A stretch of DNA of 64,000 nucleotides from Ruminococcus sp. UBA1394 (GTDB lineage: Bacteria > Bacillota > Clostridia > Oscillospirales > Ruminococcaceae). The first letter of the stretch is position 1. Each line of letters begins with the position of its first letter. Under the pieces are notes generated by a model. It did no database searches. It was given only the letters and a program-made list of their open reading frames with translations, and was not told the DNA's origin. Of this stretch, positions 23,785-32,462 are shown piece by piece. The stretch spans positions 67,604 to 131,603 of the forward strand of contig DBQM01000037.1 of NCBI GenBank assembly GCA_002305725.1. Reading direction: 5' to 3'. Made by a program: the position numbers and the translations under genes.

Positions 23785-24606
23785 TTAAGTGTCCTTCTTT
23801 CCTCTGTATTCAATAACACTTCTGATAATAAGTATGATAACTGCCATTATTACAAGTATTGATGAAACTGCAAAAGCCGGAACATACTTAAATTCATTAA
23901 ATAAGATTTCAACGTGCAGGGGTAGTGTGTTGGTCTTTCCCCTCAGGTGTCCTGACAGTACTGATACCGCACCGAATTCTCCCATTGCTCTTGCCGCACA
24001 AAGCACGACGCCGTAAAGGAACGCCCACTTGATATGGGGGAATGTGATTTTCCGGAATATTGTCAGACCCCCTGCGCCCATAAGGGCAGCCGCCTCTTCC
24101 TCGTCTGTCCCCTGTGCCTCTAAAACCGGAATAAGTTCTCTTGAAATAAAGGGGAATGTTACAAAAATTGTTGCAAGAACAATTCCGGGTACTGCAAAGA
24201 CAATTTTTATATCAAGGGATTCTAAAAGGGGATAAATGGCGCTTTGTCTGCCGAAGGTCAGTACGAAAATCAGACCTGCGATAATAGGCGAAACTGTGAC
24301 AGGTACGTCAATCAGCGTTGTAAGCACCTTTTTGCCTTTGAAGTGGAATTTTGTCACCGCCCATGCGGCAAACACGCCGAAAACTGTGTTGATAAGCACG
24401 GCGCAGACCGTAGCTTCGACAGTCAGCAGTACAGCTTTTACAGTGTATTCGTCCGCTACTGCCGAAATGTATGTATCCCAGCCGCTTTTCAGAGCCTCGG
24501 CAATGACAGTAATAAGGGGGAGCAGCAGCATGAGTACCACAAAAAGAACGCTTATGCCGATTAATATCCATTTAACTATCTTGGAACCAGTTGTTTCCTC
24601 ATGCAT
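23785..24606 (-). CDS. cysW: Sulfate ABC transporter permease CysW
   Basis: A 273-residue inner-membrane permease with six predicted helices and the EAA-type loop EAAALMGAGGLTIFRKITFPHIK that contacts the ATPase. It pairs with CysT, which lies one base upstream. The GEFGAVSVLSG segment is typical of CysW. Confidence 0.94.
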   Translation of the reverse strand: MHEETTGSKIVKWILIGISVLFVVLMLLLPLITVIAEALKSGWDTYISAVADEYTVKAVLLTVEATVCAVLINTVFGVFAAWAVTKFHFKGKKVLTTLIDVPVTVSPIIAGLIFVLTFGRQSAIYPLLESLDIKIVFAVPGIVLATIFVTFPFISRELIPVLEAQGTDEEEAAALMGAGGLTIFRKITFPHIKWAFLYGVVLCAARAMGEFGAVSVLSGHLRGKTNTLPLHVEILFNEFKYVPAFAVSSILVIMAVIILIIRSVIEYRGKKDT

Positions 24607-24607
24607 C

Positions 24608-25441
24608 CTACATACCTCCCTTTAAGATTTTTGCGCTTCTTGCCTGAATCAGATTTGTTATAAACAGAATCAGAAAAGCCGCAATAAGCATTACAAGTGC
24701 GATAGCCGTTGCGCTGGCGTAATCATATTCCTGCAACTCCGACATGATAATAAGCGGTGTGATTTCAGTTTCAAAAGGCTGATTTCCCGCAATGAATACT
24801 ACGCTGCCGTATTCACCGATACATCTGCCGAAAGCAAGTCCGAAGCCTGTCAGGACAGCCGGTCTTATTTCCGGGAAAATCACTTTCCAGAATATTTTTG
24901 TACGACTTGCGCCTAAAACTCCTGCCGCCTCTTCATAGGCAGGGTCAAGCTTTTCCAGAATCGGCTGAACTGTGCGGACTACAAAAGGAATACCAATGAA
25001 CACAAGCGCTACCGTTATACCGATTCGGGTATATGCTATTTTAATGCCGAATTTGTCAAAAAAACCGCCGATAAGTCCGTTGTTTGTTGTGAGAGAGGTC
25101 AGCGCAATGCCGGCTACGGCAGTCGGCAAAGCGAAGGGCAGTTCAATCATGCCATCCAAAAGACGCTTTAACGGGAATTTGTATCTCACCAGCACCCATG
25201 CCAGAATAACTCCCATGACTGCATTTATTACCGATGCTATAAGAGCTGTCAGAAAGCTTACACGAAAGCTTGCAAGCACACGGTCACGGGTAATCGTCTG
25301 AATAATCTCCTTAAAGCTCAGCTGTGCGGTAAAAACCACCAGTGACGCCAGCGGAATCAGAACAACAATGCTGACTATTGACAGTGTCACTCCCATGGAG
25401 ACTCCGAAACCCGGAATCACTCTTTTACTCGTCTTTTTCAT
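24608..25441 (-). CDS. cysT: Sulfate ABC transporter permease CysT
   Basis: A 277-residue permease with six membrane helices, the EAA loop EEAAGVLGASRTKIFWKVIFPEIRP and the CysT signature GEYGSVVFIAGN. It is the second gene of the transporter operon, 16 bases after the binding protein. Confidence 0.94.
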   Translation of the reverse strand: MKKTSKRVIPGFGVSMGVTLSIVSIVVLIPLASLVVFTAQLSFKEIIQTITRDRVLASFRVSFLTALIASVINAVMGVILAWVLVRYKFPLKRLLDGMIELPFALPTAVAGIALTSLTTNNGLIGGFFDKFGIKIAYTRIGITVALVFIGIPFVVRTVQPILEKLDPAYEEAAGVLGASRTKIFWKVIFPEIRPAVLTGFGLAFGRCIGEYGSVVFIAGNQPFETEITPLIIMSELQEYDYASATAIALVMLIAAFLILFITNLIQARSAKILKGGM

Positions 25442-25457
25442 ACCTTCTCCTTATGTC

Positions 25458-26483
25458 TTATTGCTCGTAAATTTCGTCAAATACGCCGCCGTCGGCAAAG
25501 TGTTTGCTCTGCGCCTCGTCCCAGCCGCCGAAGTCCTGAATCGTTACAAGGTTGATGTCAAGATTGAATACGTCTGCATATTCCTGAAGTATTGTTTCAT
25601 TTGACGGACGGTAATAATTATCTCCGGCAATTCTCTGCGCTTCGTCGGAATAGAGATAGCTTAAATATTCTGTAGCAACATCTCTTGTACCCCTCTTGTC
25701 AACAACTGAATCCACAATTGCTACAGACGGCTGTGCAAGAATGCTGATGCTCGGTGTTATTATCTCATAATCGTCCGGATAGTCCTGGATTGAAAGATAA
25801 GCTTCATTTTCCCATGCAAGGAGAACATCGCCCTGTCCGTTTTCAACGAATGTTGTTGTAGCGCCTCTTGCACCGGAATCAAGTACCAGTACATTCTGAT
25901 AAAGCTTTTTGATGAAGTCCTTTACCTGTGCCTCGTCACCGTTGTAAAGCTTGTCTGCGTAAGCCCATGCTGCAAGGTAATTCCATCTTGCACCGCCGGA
26001 TGTCTTAGGGTTTGGTGTGATAACGCCAACGCCGTCTTTTACAAGGTCGTCCCAGTCCTGAATGTTTTTAGGATTTCCTTTTCTTACAAGGAAAACTATT
26101 GTTGATGTGTAAGGTGAGCTGTCCTTGTCAAATTCGCTTACCCAGCCATCCTCAATAAGTCCTGCATCCTGTACAGCCTTGACGTCATATTCAAGAGCAA
26201 GCGTAACAACGTCTGCCTCAAGGCCGTTTGCAACTTCAAGAGCCTGTTTGCCGGAACCGCCGTGTGACTGTGTGACCTCAACGTCCTGACCGGATTTCTC
26301 TTTCCAGTGCTTTGCAAAAATTTCGTTATAGGCGCTGTAAAGCTCTCTTGTCGGATCGTAGGACACGTTGGTGATTGTCACCTTTCCGTCCTTTGCACTG
26401 CTGCTGTCTTTTCCGCAGCCTGTAAAACCTGTTAATGTAAGTGCCGCTGCAAGTATAATTCCTGTAATTTTCTTCTTATTCAT
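25458..26483 (-). CDS. sbp: Sulfate-binding lipoprotein
   Basis: A 341-residue extracellular substrate-binding protein. It has a lipoprotein signal peptide with lipobox FTGC (Cys23), so it is anchored to the membrane outer face. It matches the Sbp/CysP family: SYDPTRELY near the N-terminus, SHGGSGKQA and NPKTSGGARWNYLAAW (sulfate ligands) and LLAWENEAYLS. It is the first structural gene of the sulfate uptake operon, about 50 bases after the short leader frame. Confidence 0.95.
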   Translation of the reverse strand: MNKKKITGIILAAALTLTGFTGCGKDSSSAKDGKVTITNVSYDPTRELYSAYNEIFAKHWKEKSGQDVEVTQSHGGSGKQALEVANGLEADVVTLALEYDVKAVQDAGLIEDGWVSEFDKDSSPYTSTIVFLVRKGNPKNIQDWDDLVKDGVGVITPNPKTSGGARWNYLAAWAYADKLYNGDEAQVKDFIKKLYQNVLVLDSGARGATTTFVENGQGDVLLAWENEAYLSIQDYPDDYEIITPSISILAQPSVAIVDSVVDKRGTRDVATEYLSYLYSDEAQRIAGDNYYRPSNETILQEYADVFNLDINLVTIQDFGGWDEAQSKHFADGGVFDEIYEQ

Positions 26484-26533
26484 ATGTCATTACCTCTTTC
26501 TGTTTTAATAAGTGATTTTGTTTTTATTTAACG

Positions 26534-26593
26534 TCAAAAAGAGATTCTACATCGTGTCAGTCCGCCGGCTGCGACAAAAAGTAATAAGTTCAT
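26534..26593 (-). CDS. Probable leader peptide of the sulfate transporter operon
   Basis: A 19-residue frame, MNLLLFVAAGGLTRCRISF, in the 5' leader about 70 bases after the predicted transcription start. It has a near-perfect ribosome site, AAGGAGG (complement of 26603-26609), nine bases before ATG, better than that of sbp itself. The single cysteine sits near the end in RCRISF. Cysteine-containing leader peptides control sulfur operons in actinobacteria, so translation of this frame may sense cysteine supply. No obvious intrinsic terminator follows, so any control would be by Rho, coupling or RNA folding. Role is inference. Confidence 0.6.
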   Translation of the reverse strand: MNLLLFVAAGGLTRCRISF

Positions 26594-26641
26594 TATCACA
26601 GTCCTCCTTGTCCTTCCAATTCATAGTTTTCATACTTATCA

Positions 26642-26663
26642 TACTTAATTGATATGTTTTGTA
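26642..26663 (-). promoter_or_regulatory. Candidate sulfur-regulator site downstream of the sbp promoter
   Basis: These 22 bases begin just after the -10 box, at the expected transcription start. They match 17 of 22 positions of 14689-14710 at the metY promoter, in the same orientation. This position fits a repressor site. Confidence 0.5.
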
Positions 26664-26671
26664 TATTTAGC

Positions 26672-26701
26672 ATTATACAACCCCCGAAACCATTTTGTCA
26701 A
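26672..26701 (-). promoter_or_regulatory. SigA-type promoter of the sulfate uptake operon
   Basis: TTGACA (complement of 26696-26701), an 18-base spacer and TATAAT (complement of 26672-26677). The rest of 26702-26874, between the divergent promoters, is AT-rich and holds nothing else I can name. Confidence 0.82.
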
Positions 26702-26874
26702 TAGCCAGAAAATTTTTTTACCCATTTCACAATATAATTATACTATTCCTATGTATCTACTGTGCATTTTATATAATAATATTCGTTTTCTATATCGCAA
26801 TGATAGTTTTCGGTCAAAAAAGTCTGGCATAAATCTGAGGTTTTGTGCATTGTTACAAATTGTACTCATACGCA

Positions 26875-26903
26875 TTGACATATATTGCTTTTTGAGTTAT
26901 ACT
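26875..26903 (+). promoter_or_regulatory. Promoter of the marR gene
   Basis: TTGACA (26875-26880), a 17-base spacer and TATACT (26898-26903). The operator-like motif follows at 26907. Confidence 0.8.
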
Positions 26904-26906
26904 AAT

Positions 26907-26924
26907 ATTGCTAACTAAAATAGC
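26907..26924 (+). promoter_or_regulatory. MarR operator-like site 1
   Basis: ATTGCTAACTAAAATAGC, with GCTA/TAGC symmetry, sits directly after the -10 box of marR. It is almost repeated at 27414 before the XRE gene, which suggests autoregulation. Confidence 0.55.
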
Positions 26925-26947
26925 TATTTTTATTAGGAGATGGCTTT

Positions 26948-27370
26948 ATGAATTATGATATACTTGCCGAAGAACTTGTTAATATGCGCGGCAGCCGGCC
27001 ACAGATTCGTTTTGACCGAAAGCTGTCAAAGGTAATGAAAGGCGAAATTTTTGTTCTGAATTACCTGAAAAACCATGATAATCATGCACACCCCAAGGAT
27101 CTGAGCGATGAAATGATGGTGAGTACAGCAAGAGTTGCTGTTATTCTGAATCATCTTGAACAGGACGGTCTTATCATGCGCATTCCCGATGAAAAGGATA
27201 ACCGGCAGATCATTGTTAAATTAGGCGAAAAGGGAATTTCTCTGCTTAGTGAGCATCATCAGGAAGTTGTAAGGTATATGGTGAAGATACTGGAGAGGCT
27301 TGGAGAACAGGACGCACAGGAGTATGTACGAATTCAGAAAAAGCTTATGGGCATTCTTTCTGAAAGATAA
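26948..27370 (+). CDS. MarR-family transcription regulator
   Basis: A 140-residue winged-helix protein. The recognition region runs through HPKDLSDEMMVSTARVAVILNHLEQDGLI, followed by the MarR wing RIPDEKDNRQIIVKLGEKG. ATG 26948 follows AGGAGA. It is divergent from the sulfate transporter, but its operator-like motif is shared only with the downstream XRE gene, so those two probably form its regulon. Its effector is unknown. Confidence 0.9.
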   Translation: MNYDILAEELVNMRGSRPQIRFDRKLSKVMKGEIFVLNYLKNHDNHAHPKDLSDEMMVSTARVAVILNHLEQDGLIMRIPDEKDNRQIIVKLGEKGISLLSEHHQEVVRYMVKILERLGEQDAQEYVRIQKKLMGILSER

Positions 27371-27377
27371 ATTTTTA

Positions 27378-27398
27378 CCTGCAAATTCGTTTTGCAGG
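27378..27398 (+). terminator. Weak terminator after marR
   Basis: The stem CCTGCAAA/TTTGCAGG with a TTCGT loop is followed by a short T-rich stretch. Confidence 0.5.
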
Positions 27399-27413
27399 AT
27401 ATTTTCAATAATA

Positions 27414-27430
27414 ATTGCTAACTGAATTAG
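27414..27430 (+). promoter_or_regulatory. MarR operator-like site 2
   Basis: ATTGCTAACTGAATTAG carries the palindrome CTAA-5-TTAG and repeats the motif found at the marR promoter. It lies 34 bases before the XRE gene. Confidence 0.5.
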
Positions 27431-27464
27431 TAATTATGTTACTGATTCTGAAAGGAGAAAGATT

Positions 27465-27761
27465 ATGAAAGACGATATTACAGGAAAAAAACTTAAAGCT
27501 TTAAGGGAAGGCGCTGAATATTCAGCAGAAAAAATTGCACGTTTTCTTGATTGTGAGCCTGAACAGGTTCTTCAGTGGGAAAACGGTGAATCAGAACCGA
27601 ATCTTAAACAATGGATGCTTTTGTGTGCGCTTTACTGCATTACGCCGGATGAAATGTTTTCACATATTAATGCAGAATGTTATATTGATTCTGATGTGCA
27701 GGAGGAATTTCACCACGAAGCTGCAAAGAACAGACTTCTCCGCCGCTGCAGTTATGCTTGA
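27465..27761 (+). CDS. XRE-family helix-turn-helix protein
   Basis: A 98-residue protein whose residues 5-62 form a Cro/C1-type helix-turn-helix (KLKALREGAEYSAEKIARFLDC, then VLQWENGESEPNLKQW). The C-terminal 35 residues are acidic, then basic, with no recognised domain. GAAAGGAG precedes ATG. No phage or toxin genes are nearby. It is probably co-regulated with the adjacent MarR protein through the shared operator-like motif. Confidence 0.85.
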   Translation: MKDDITGKKLKALREGAEYSAEKIARFLDCEPEQVLQWENGESEPNLKQWMLLCALYCITPDEMFSHINAECYIDSDVQEEFHHEAAKNRLLRRCSYA

Positions 27762-27776
27762 TACAGATGAGGCAAT

Positions 27777-27820
27777 AAAAAAGGCAGATTCAGTTTTTTC
27801 TGAAATCTGCCTTTTGTTTT
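27777..27820. terminator. Bidirectional terminator between convergent genes
   Basis: The stem AAGGCAGATT(T)CAG/CTGAAATCTGCCTT is flanked by A and T runs. It serves the XRE gene (plus) and the DUF4340 gene (minus). Confidence 0.8.
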
Positions 27821-29196
27821 TATTTTATGATTTCTTCAAGTGCCTCATAGGTTGAAGAAATATTTGCAACTACTTTCTTTCTTACGATAAATCCGGTATA
27901 TTCTCCGTCTTTCACAGCCCAGTAGGTATTGGAATCTTCGCCGGGGACAGGAATATATTCAAGCTTTGTAACCGTACCGTCTGAAAGGGTGTATTCAATA
28001 GTAACCTCTGAATCCCCGGAAGGCGCTGCCTCTCTGTCAATGGATTCAAAGTATGCATTATTGAATGAATCAAAGAAATTAAAATATGCCTTGTTGATTT
28101 CTTCGTCTGATATATCAATTTCTTTTTCGTTAAATGTATATTTGCTGTCAGTTTCATTTATTTCAAGCTCTGCACTGCCCTCCGGCAATGTGATGCTTAC
28201 TGAGCTTACTTCTGAAAGATTTTTGCAGAAAATATACTTGTTCATCATGTCAGAGGTGTCATATCCAAGTACAGAAACTGTATTTTTATAGAATGTTACA
28301 ACCTGACCTGTTTCAGTAAACAGACCATACATTTCTGTGTCGTTATTGGTGTAGTCGCCGAAAATAACCTTGGTATATCTGTCCTTTCCGGAAATCTCAA
28401 ATACAAACTGAGGATCATCAAAGCCGTATTTTTCATAGTCTGATTCCTGACAGTTTTCAGCAATGAAGTTATAGATCTTATCTCTGATAGCGTCATTGAT
28501 AAATGTGTTGATGTCTGAACTGTGTACTGAATCGTCCTTATAAGGCTTATCCATATGCCACTTGTTGTTTTCATCTCTGCTCATTGAGAACAGGATATTT
28601 TCGTCAGTTTCGCTGCCTTTCCAGAGTGCAAAATGTTCAACTTCATTGGAGTTGTAGTCAGCGATATACTGGCTTTTAAGACTGTCTTTTGTTGCACAGA
28701 GAATTATTCCTGTGGAATAGTCTATAAGGTAAATGCTGTCTGAACCCTCTTTCATAACATAGAAGCTTTCGTTGGTAGGGGTTGAATCTCCGACATGGAG
28801 GGTGTAGTCATTTCCGTTTGCAGTAACGGTAAGATCAATGGCAGTATCAAAACCATATTTTGCGGTATCACTGTCTTCAATAATTTTTGTGGCTTTGAGT
28901 GATGCCATAGCAGTACAGATATTTATTGCAGTATTGGAGTTTACTTCAAAGTCAGTTTCTCCTGTCATTGTCCAGCCGTCTGACTGGGTATACTGCATTT
29001 CGTAATCTCCGCTTTCATTGTGTATTTTAAGTTTGGTTGAGGCATTTTCATCAAAATCGAAAATAATAAGCTTTGCAGCTTCCGCAGCCTCTTTCTCACT
29101 GTTTTTATTGCTGAAATAACTGGCAGCAAAATAAATACCCAAAGTCGCAGCAATGAGAATGACCATAACAATGAGCGCAGCTCTTATACGTTTCAT
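27820..29196 (-). CDS. DUF4340 domain protein of a Gld-type ABC export system
   Basis: A 458-residue membrane-anchored protein. It has one N-terminal transmembrane segment (about residues 7-28) and a large extracellular part rich in paired beta repeats (W.M....... motifs with YGFD turns), the pattern of DUF4340. It is the last gene of a four-gene operon with an ATPase, a permease and a GldG-like protein. This combination recurs in Firmicutes, but its cargo is unknown. There are no catalytic motifs. Confidence 0.8.
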   Translation of the reverse strand: MKRIRAALIVMVILIAATLGIYFAASYFSNKNSEKEAAEAAKLIIFDFDENASTKLKIHNESGDYEMQYTQSDGWTMTGETDFEVNSNTAINICTAMASLKATKIIEDSDTAKYGFDTAIDLTVTANGNDYTLHVGDSTPTNESFYVMKEGSDSIYLIDYSTGIILCATKDSLKSQYIADYNSNEVEHFALWKGSETDENILFSMSRDENNKWHMDKPYKDDSVHSSDINTFINDAIRDKIYNFIAENCQESDYEKYGFDDPQFVFEISGKDRYTKVIFGDYTNNDTEMYGLFTETGQVVTFYKNTVSVLGYDTSDMMNKYIFCKNLSEVSSVSITLPEGSAELEINETDSKYTFNEKEIDISDEEINKAYFNFFDSFNNAYFESIDREAAPSGDSEVTIEYTLSDGTVTKLEYIPVPGEDSNTYWAVKDGEYTGFIVRKKVVANISSTYEALEEIIK

Positions 29197-29226
29197 TACA
29201 GATGATCTCCTTTATAGTATAATTTT

Positions 29227-30711
29227 TCAGGCGTGTCTTCTCCTGAGCCATACAAACAGTCCTGCCGCAGCAATTATTACAGGAGCAGCATTAAGAATTA
29301 CCATCATTGCCTTTGTATCTTCCTTGCTTTTGAGAGTCATGTAATCGCTTGTCTGTGTCTTGGCAGGAATCTGCATATCAACGTCGGTGTTGTACATCCA
29401 TGTAATAGTTCTTGAATAAAGCATTGTAGGAATAATTACATAATCGTCCTTTACGTTTTCATCGTCAATAAATTCAGCATTTCCCATTACAACCAGCTTG
29501 GAATCATTTCTTGCTCTGTCCTGTGAATATGCTGCAAGGTAGAGAAGACCTGAAATTTCATCAGGGTCAACTTCTGTTCCGCCGTATGGAGTGCCGATTG
29601 CAGAATCATATGTTTCAATAAGAGGACATATTGTCAGGTCTGTACGGTTTTCAACAGTTGAAAGTTCATAGAATGAACGTGATGCAGGCATATACGGAAT
29701 GATGGATGAAGCCTGTTCGATAAGTTCAGATGTAAGGTCAGCGACGTTTTCATCTTCGCTTGCTGAAGTGTCAACAAGGTTTATCATTATCTGCTTGTCA
29801 TCGCCTGCAACGTGCTTTGAAGAATCACTTTCGGAAACGATATTGTAGTCCATTGCAATGCCGTACTGAGCCATGATATCCTCTATGTTTGTGTAGTCAA
29901 AATCCTTGTCGTTAGGGGACATGAGGAGTGAAAGATTACCGCCCTTGTCCATGAAGTCCTCGATTTTTTCCTTTTCAGCGTCTGAAATATCAGTCTGGGG
30001 AGCAGCAACAATAATTATTGCAGCGTCATCCGGGACTGCCTCTGCTGTTGTGAGGTTAAGCTCCTTTGCGTCATAGTTGTAGTTTTTGAGGTTTTTGCGG
30101 AACTGTGTATAATCGTCTTCAATGGACTTTTCTCCGTGACCTGTCAGGAAATATACAGAAGGTATCTTGCCCTCAACAACTGACTTGACAGCGCCGACAA
30201 TAGCGTTTTCACCCACAAAGTATTCTGTTACAGGATTACCGTTTTCGTCGTAATCATAGTCGTAGGTATCAGTACCGTAAATTCTTTTGATGTTGTCACC
30301 GTAACGTACAACTATATCTCCCTTTGAAAGCTGAAGATAGCCGTCCGGATTAAGTTCTTCCTTTATTTCCGGATTTGTGTCCGGGTCAACGTCCTTGAAA
30401 TTGATGCAGTCATATTCCTGGATTGCGTCCAAGGTTTTTGAAAGAGCGAGAACCTCAGATTCTTCACGTACTTCGTCCATATCGCAGAGCAGATACATAT
30501 CAACCTTTATTCCGGATTCTTCAAGACCTGAAAGATAATCTTCGGTTGTCTGGGTAAGGCTGTACATTTTGTTCTGAGTGAGGTCAAACTGTACGTCAAA
30601 CAGCGAAACCACAATATTCAGCGGAATTATGATAACAAGAAGCATTATTGCCATTACCCACGCTATTGTTGTGAATTTGACATTCTTCTTCTTTGATTTT
30701 TTTACTTCCAT
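29227..30711 (-). CDS. GldG-like ABC-associated protein
   Basis: A 494-residue protein with an N-terminal transmembrane helix (about 14-36), a long extracellular domain and a C-terminal helix (about 467-488) followed by RRRHA. YFLTGHGEKSIEDDY and IIIVAAPQTDISDAEKEKIEDFMDKGGNL match the GldG/ABC_transp_aux family, which resembles a glutamine-amidotransferase fold without catalytic residues. It is encoded between the permease and the DUF4340 protein. Role in export is inference. Confidence 0.85.
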   Translation of the reverse strand: MEVKKSKKKNVKFTTIAWVMAIMLLVIIIPLNIVVSLFDVQFDLTQNKMYSLTQTTEDYLSGLEESGIKVDMYLLCDMDEVREESEVLALSKTLDAIQEYDCINFKDVDPDTNPEIKEELNPDGYLQLSKGDIVVRYGDNIKRIYGTDTYDYDYDENGNPVTEYFVGENAIVGAVKSVVEGKIPSVYFLTGHGEKSIEDDYTQFRKNLKNYNYDAKELNLTTAEAVPDDAAIIIVAAPQTDISDAEKEKIEDFMDKGGNLSLLMSPNDKDFDYTNIEDIMAQYGIAMDYNIVSESDSSKHVAGDDKQIMINLVDTSASEDENVADLTSELIEQASSIIPYMPASRSFYELSTVENRTDLTICPLIETYDSAIGTPYGGTEVDPDEISGLLYLAAYSQDRARNDSKLVVMGNAEFIDDENVKDDYVIIPTMLYSRTITWMYNTDVDMQIPAKTQTSDYMTLKSKEDTKAMMVILNAAPVIIAAAGLFVWLRRRHA

Positions 30712-30716
30712 TGTTT

Positions 30717-31451
30717 TTACCCCCTGCTCCAGCGTCTTTTTTCAACTGAAATAATAGTCCAGCCGACAAAAAGAATAATTGTTGTCAGAAAGAAAACAAG
30801 GTCTGAAAGCTTGAAAATTCCCTCTGAGAAAGAAACGAAACGTTCGTTGGTTGAAAACTGTCCGATAACCTTTGCGGCCTTAGGAAGACTTTCAAAAAGT
30901 CCGCTTGACTTGATGCCGTCGATGAAAACCAGCAAAAGCATTGCACCTTCGCCGAGAATCGCAGCGATAACCGGACTTTCAGTAAATGAAGACATGAGCA
31001 TTCCGATAGCAAGACATACAAGTCCCCAGAGGAAAAATCCCAGATATCCGCAGGCAAGGCTTGACCACATAACTCCGCCGCCTGTTGCAGCTGTTACTAT
31101 CGGGAAGAACAGGGTAAGTACAAGCATAGTCAGATAAACTGTTGCAACTGCAAGGAATTTTGCAATTACAATCTGGAATACGTTAAGCGGACTTGTCATA
31201 AGCAGAATTTCTGTTCCTGTTCGTCTTTCTTCTGAAAACATTCTCATGGTGAGAGCCGGAATAAGAAAAATGAAGAAATAGAGGTTTGAATAAAACATAC
31301 CGGGGAATGAAAATGTAAGCTGAGTTCCTGAAAGGTCAGAAATTGAGCTTGAGAATGCAAATGAAAAAATCAGCAGGAATAAAGCTGTGATGACATATGC
31401 AAAAGGGGAATAGAAATAGGACTGAAGTTCCTTTTTATATAATGAAAACAT
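30717..31451 (-). CDS. ABC-2 type permease (GldF-like)
   Basis: A 244-residue membrane protein with six predicted helices. It begins MFSLYKKELQSYFYSPFAYV, typical of GldF-like ABC-2 permeases, and contains MRMFSEERRTGTEILLMTSPL. It lies three bases after the ATPase gene and should form the channel of the exporter. Confidence 0.88.
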   Translation of the reverse strand: MFSLYKKELQSYFYSPFAYVITALFLLIFSFAFSSSISDLSGTQLTFSFPGMFYSNLYFFIFLIPALTMRMFSEERRTGTEILLMTSPLNVFQIVIAKFLAVATVYLTMLVLTLFFPIVTAATGGGVMWSSLACGYLGFFLWGLVCLAIGMLMSSFTESPVIAAILGEGAMLLLVFIDGIKSSGLFESLPKAAKVIGQFSTNERFVSFSEGIFKLSDLVFFLTTIILFVGWTIISVEKRRWSRG

Positions 31452-31454
31452 TTT

Positions 31455-32462
31455 TTATTGCTCCTCCTTGTCATAGTATGGGTTTTCGCTTTCCATTTCA
31501 TTGAGAAGATCTCTGAGATCACGCTTTTTAGGCGCACTCGCAGTAAGCTGTACAAATACTTCTTCAAGGCTTGGTCTTTCGCTTGAAACCTCTGAAACGG
31601 AAATATCATTTTTAACAAGGGCGGAAAGTATATCTTTTCTGACATCATCATTTTCAGCAGATATCTTATATGTATTAACATTGTCGCCTTCCGGAATGAC
31701 TTCGGTGACTGAGCCGATTCCTGCGACTGAAGAAATGCAGGCGCTGATTTTTTCCCTGTCGCCCTCAGCCTTGATGTTGATGACAACAGAAGTACCCATA
31801 CTGTCTTCAAGATGCTTTATGGTGTCCATTGCACGTATCTCGCCGTGGCTTATGATAACAACTCTCTCGCAGACAGCCTGTATTTCCTGAAGAATGTGAG
31901 AGCTTAATATAATAGTATGATCCTTTTTCAGCGACATAATGAGGTTTCTTACCTCCACTACCTGGCTCGGATCAAGTCCGACAGTAGGCTCGTCCAGAAT
32001 AAGGTACTCAGGATTTCCGAGGAGTGCCTGTGCGAATCCCACACGCTGTTTGTAACCTTTTGAGAGGTTGCGGATAAGCCTGTTTTCCATATCCTTTATT
32101 TTAAGCTTTTCCATTGCGTCCTCAACCTGTGCTTTTTTCTCAGCACCCTTTATGCCCTTTATGCCGGCAGCAAATTTAAGATATTCTTTGACTTTCATAT
32201 CCGGATATACCGGCGGAATTTCCGGAAGATATCCGATTTTGCGCTTGGCTTCGGACGGGTTCTCAGCAATGTCTGTGCCTCCGATGAGTACCTTTCCTCC
32301 GGAAGACGGAAGATAGCCTGTGATTATATTCATGGTCGTTGATTTTCCTGCACCGTTTGGCCCGAGAAAACCAAGAATTTCATGGTCCTTTACAGTAAAG
32401 CTGATATTTTTAACAGCAGCATTGTTACCGTAAAATTTGGTAAGGTTTTTAATTTCAATCAT
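31455..32462 (-). CDS. ABC transporter ATP-binding protein (GldA-like)
   Basis: A 335-residue ATPase with Walker A GPNGAGKST, signature LSKGYKQRVG and Walker B YLILDEPTVGLDP. A C-terminal extension of about 100 residues follows, as in ABC-2 exporters. ATG 32462 after GGAG is chosen because the open frame upstream (to 32654) is AT-rich and does not resemble protein of this family. It is the first gene of the exporter operon. Confidence 0.92.
   Translation of the reverse strand: MIEIKNLTKFYGNNAAVKNISFTVKDHEILGFLGPNGAGKSTTMNIITGYLPSSGGKVLIGGTDIAENPSEAKRKIGYLPEIPPVYPDMKVKEYLKFAAGIKGIKGAEKKAQVEDAMEKLKIKDMENRLIRNLSKGYKQRVGFAQALLGNPEYLILDEPTVGLDPSQVVEVRNLIMSLKKDHTIILSSHILQEIQAVCERVVIISHGEIRAMDTIKHLEDSMGTSVVINIKAEGDREKISACISSVAGIGSVTEVIPEGDNVNTYKISAENDDVRKDILSALVKNDISVSEVSSERPSLEEVFVQLTASAPKKRDLRDLLNEMESENPYYDKEEQ

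Noticed and set aside
26649..26918. An 89-residue plus-strand frame between sbp and marR
   Set aside because: It spans the sbp promoter and the marR promoter, has no ribosome site and reads as AT-rich noise.
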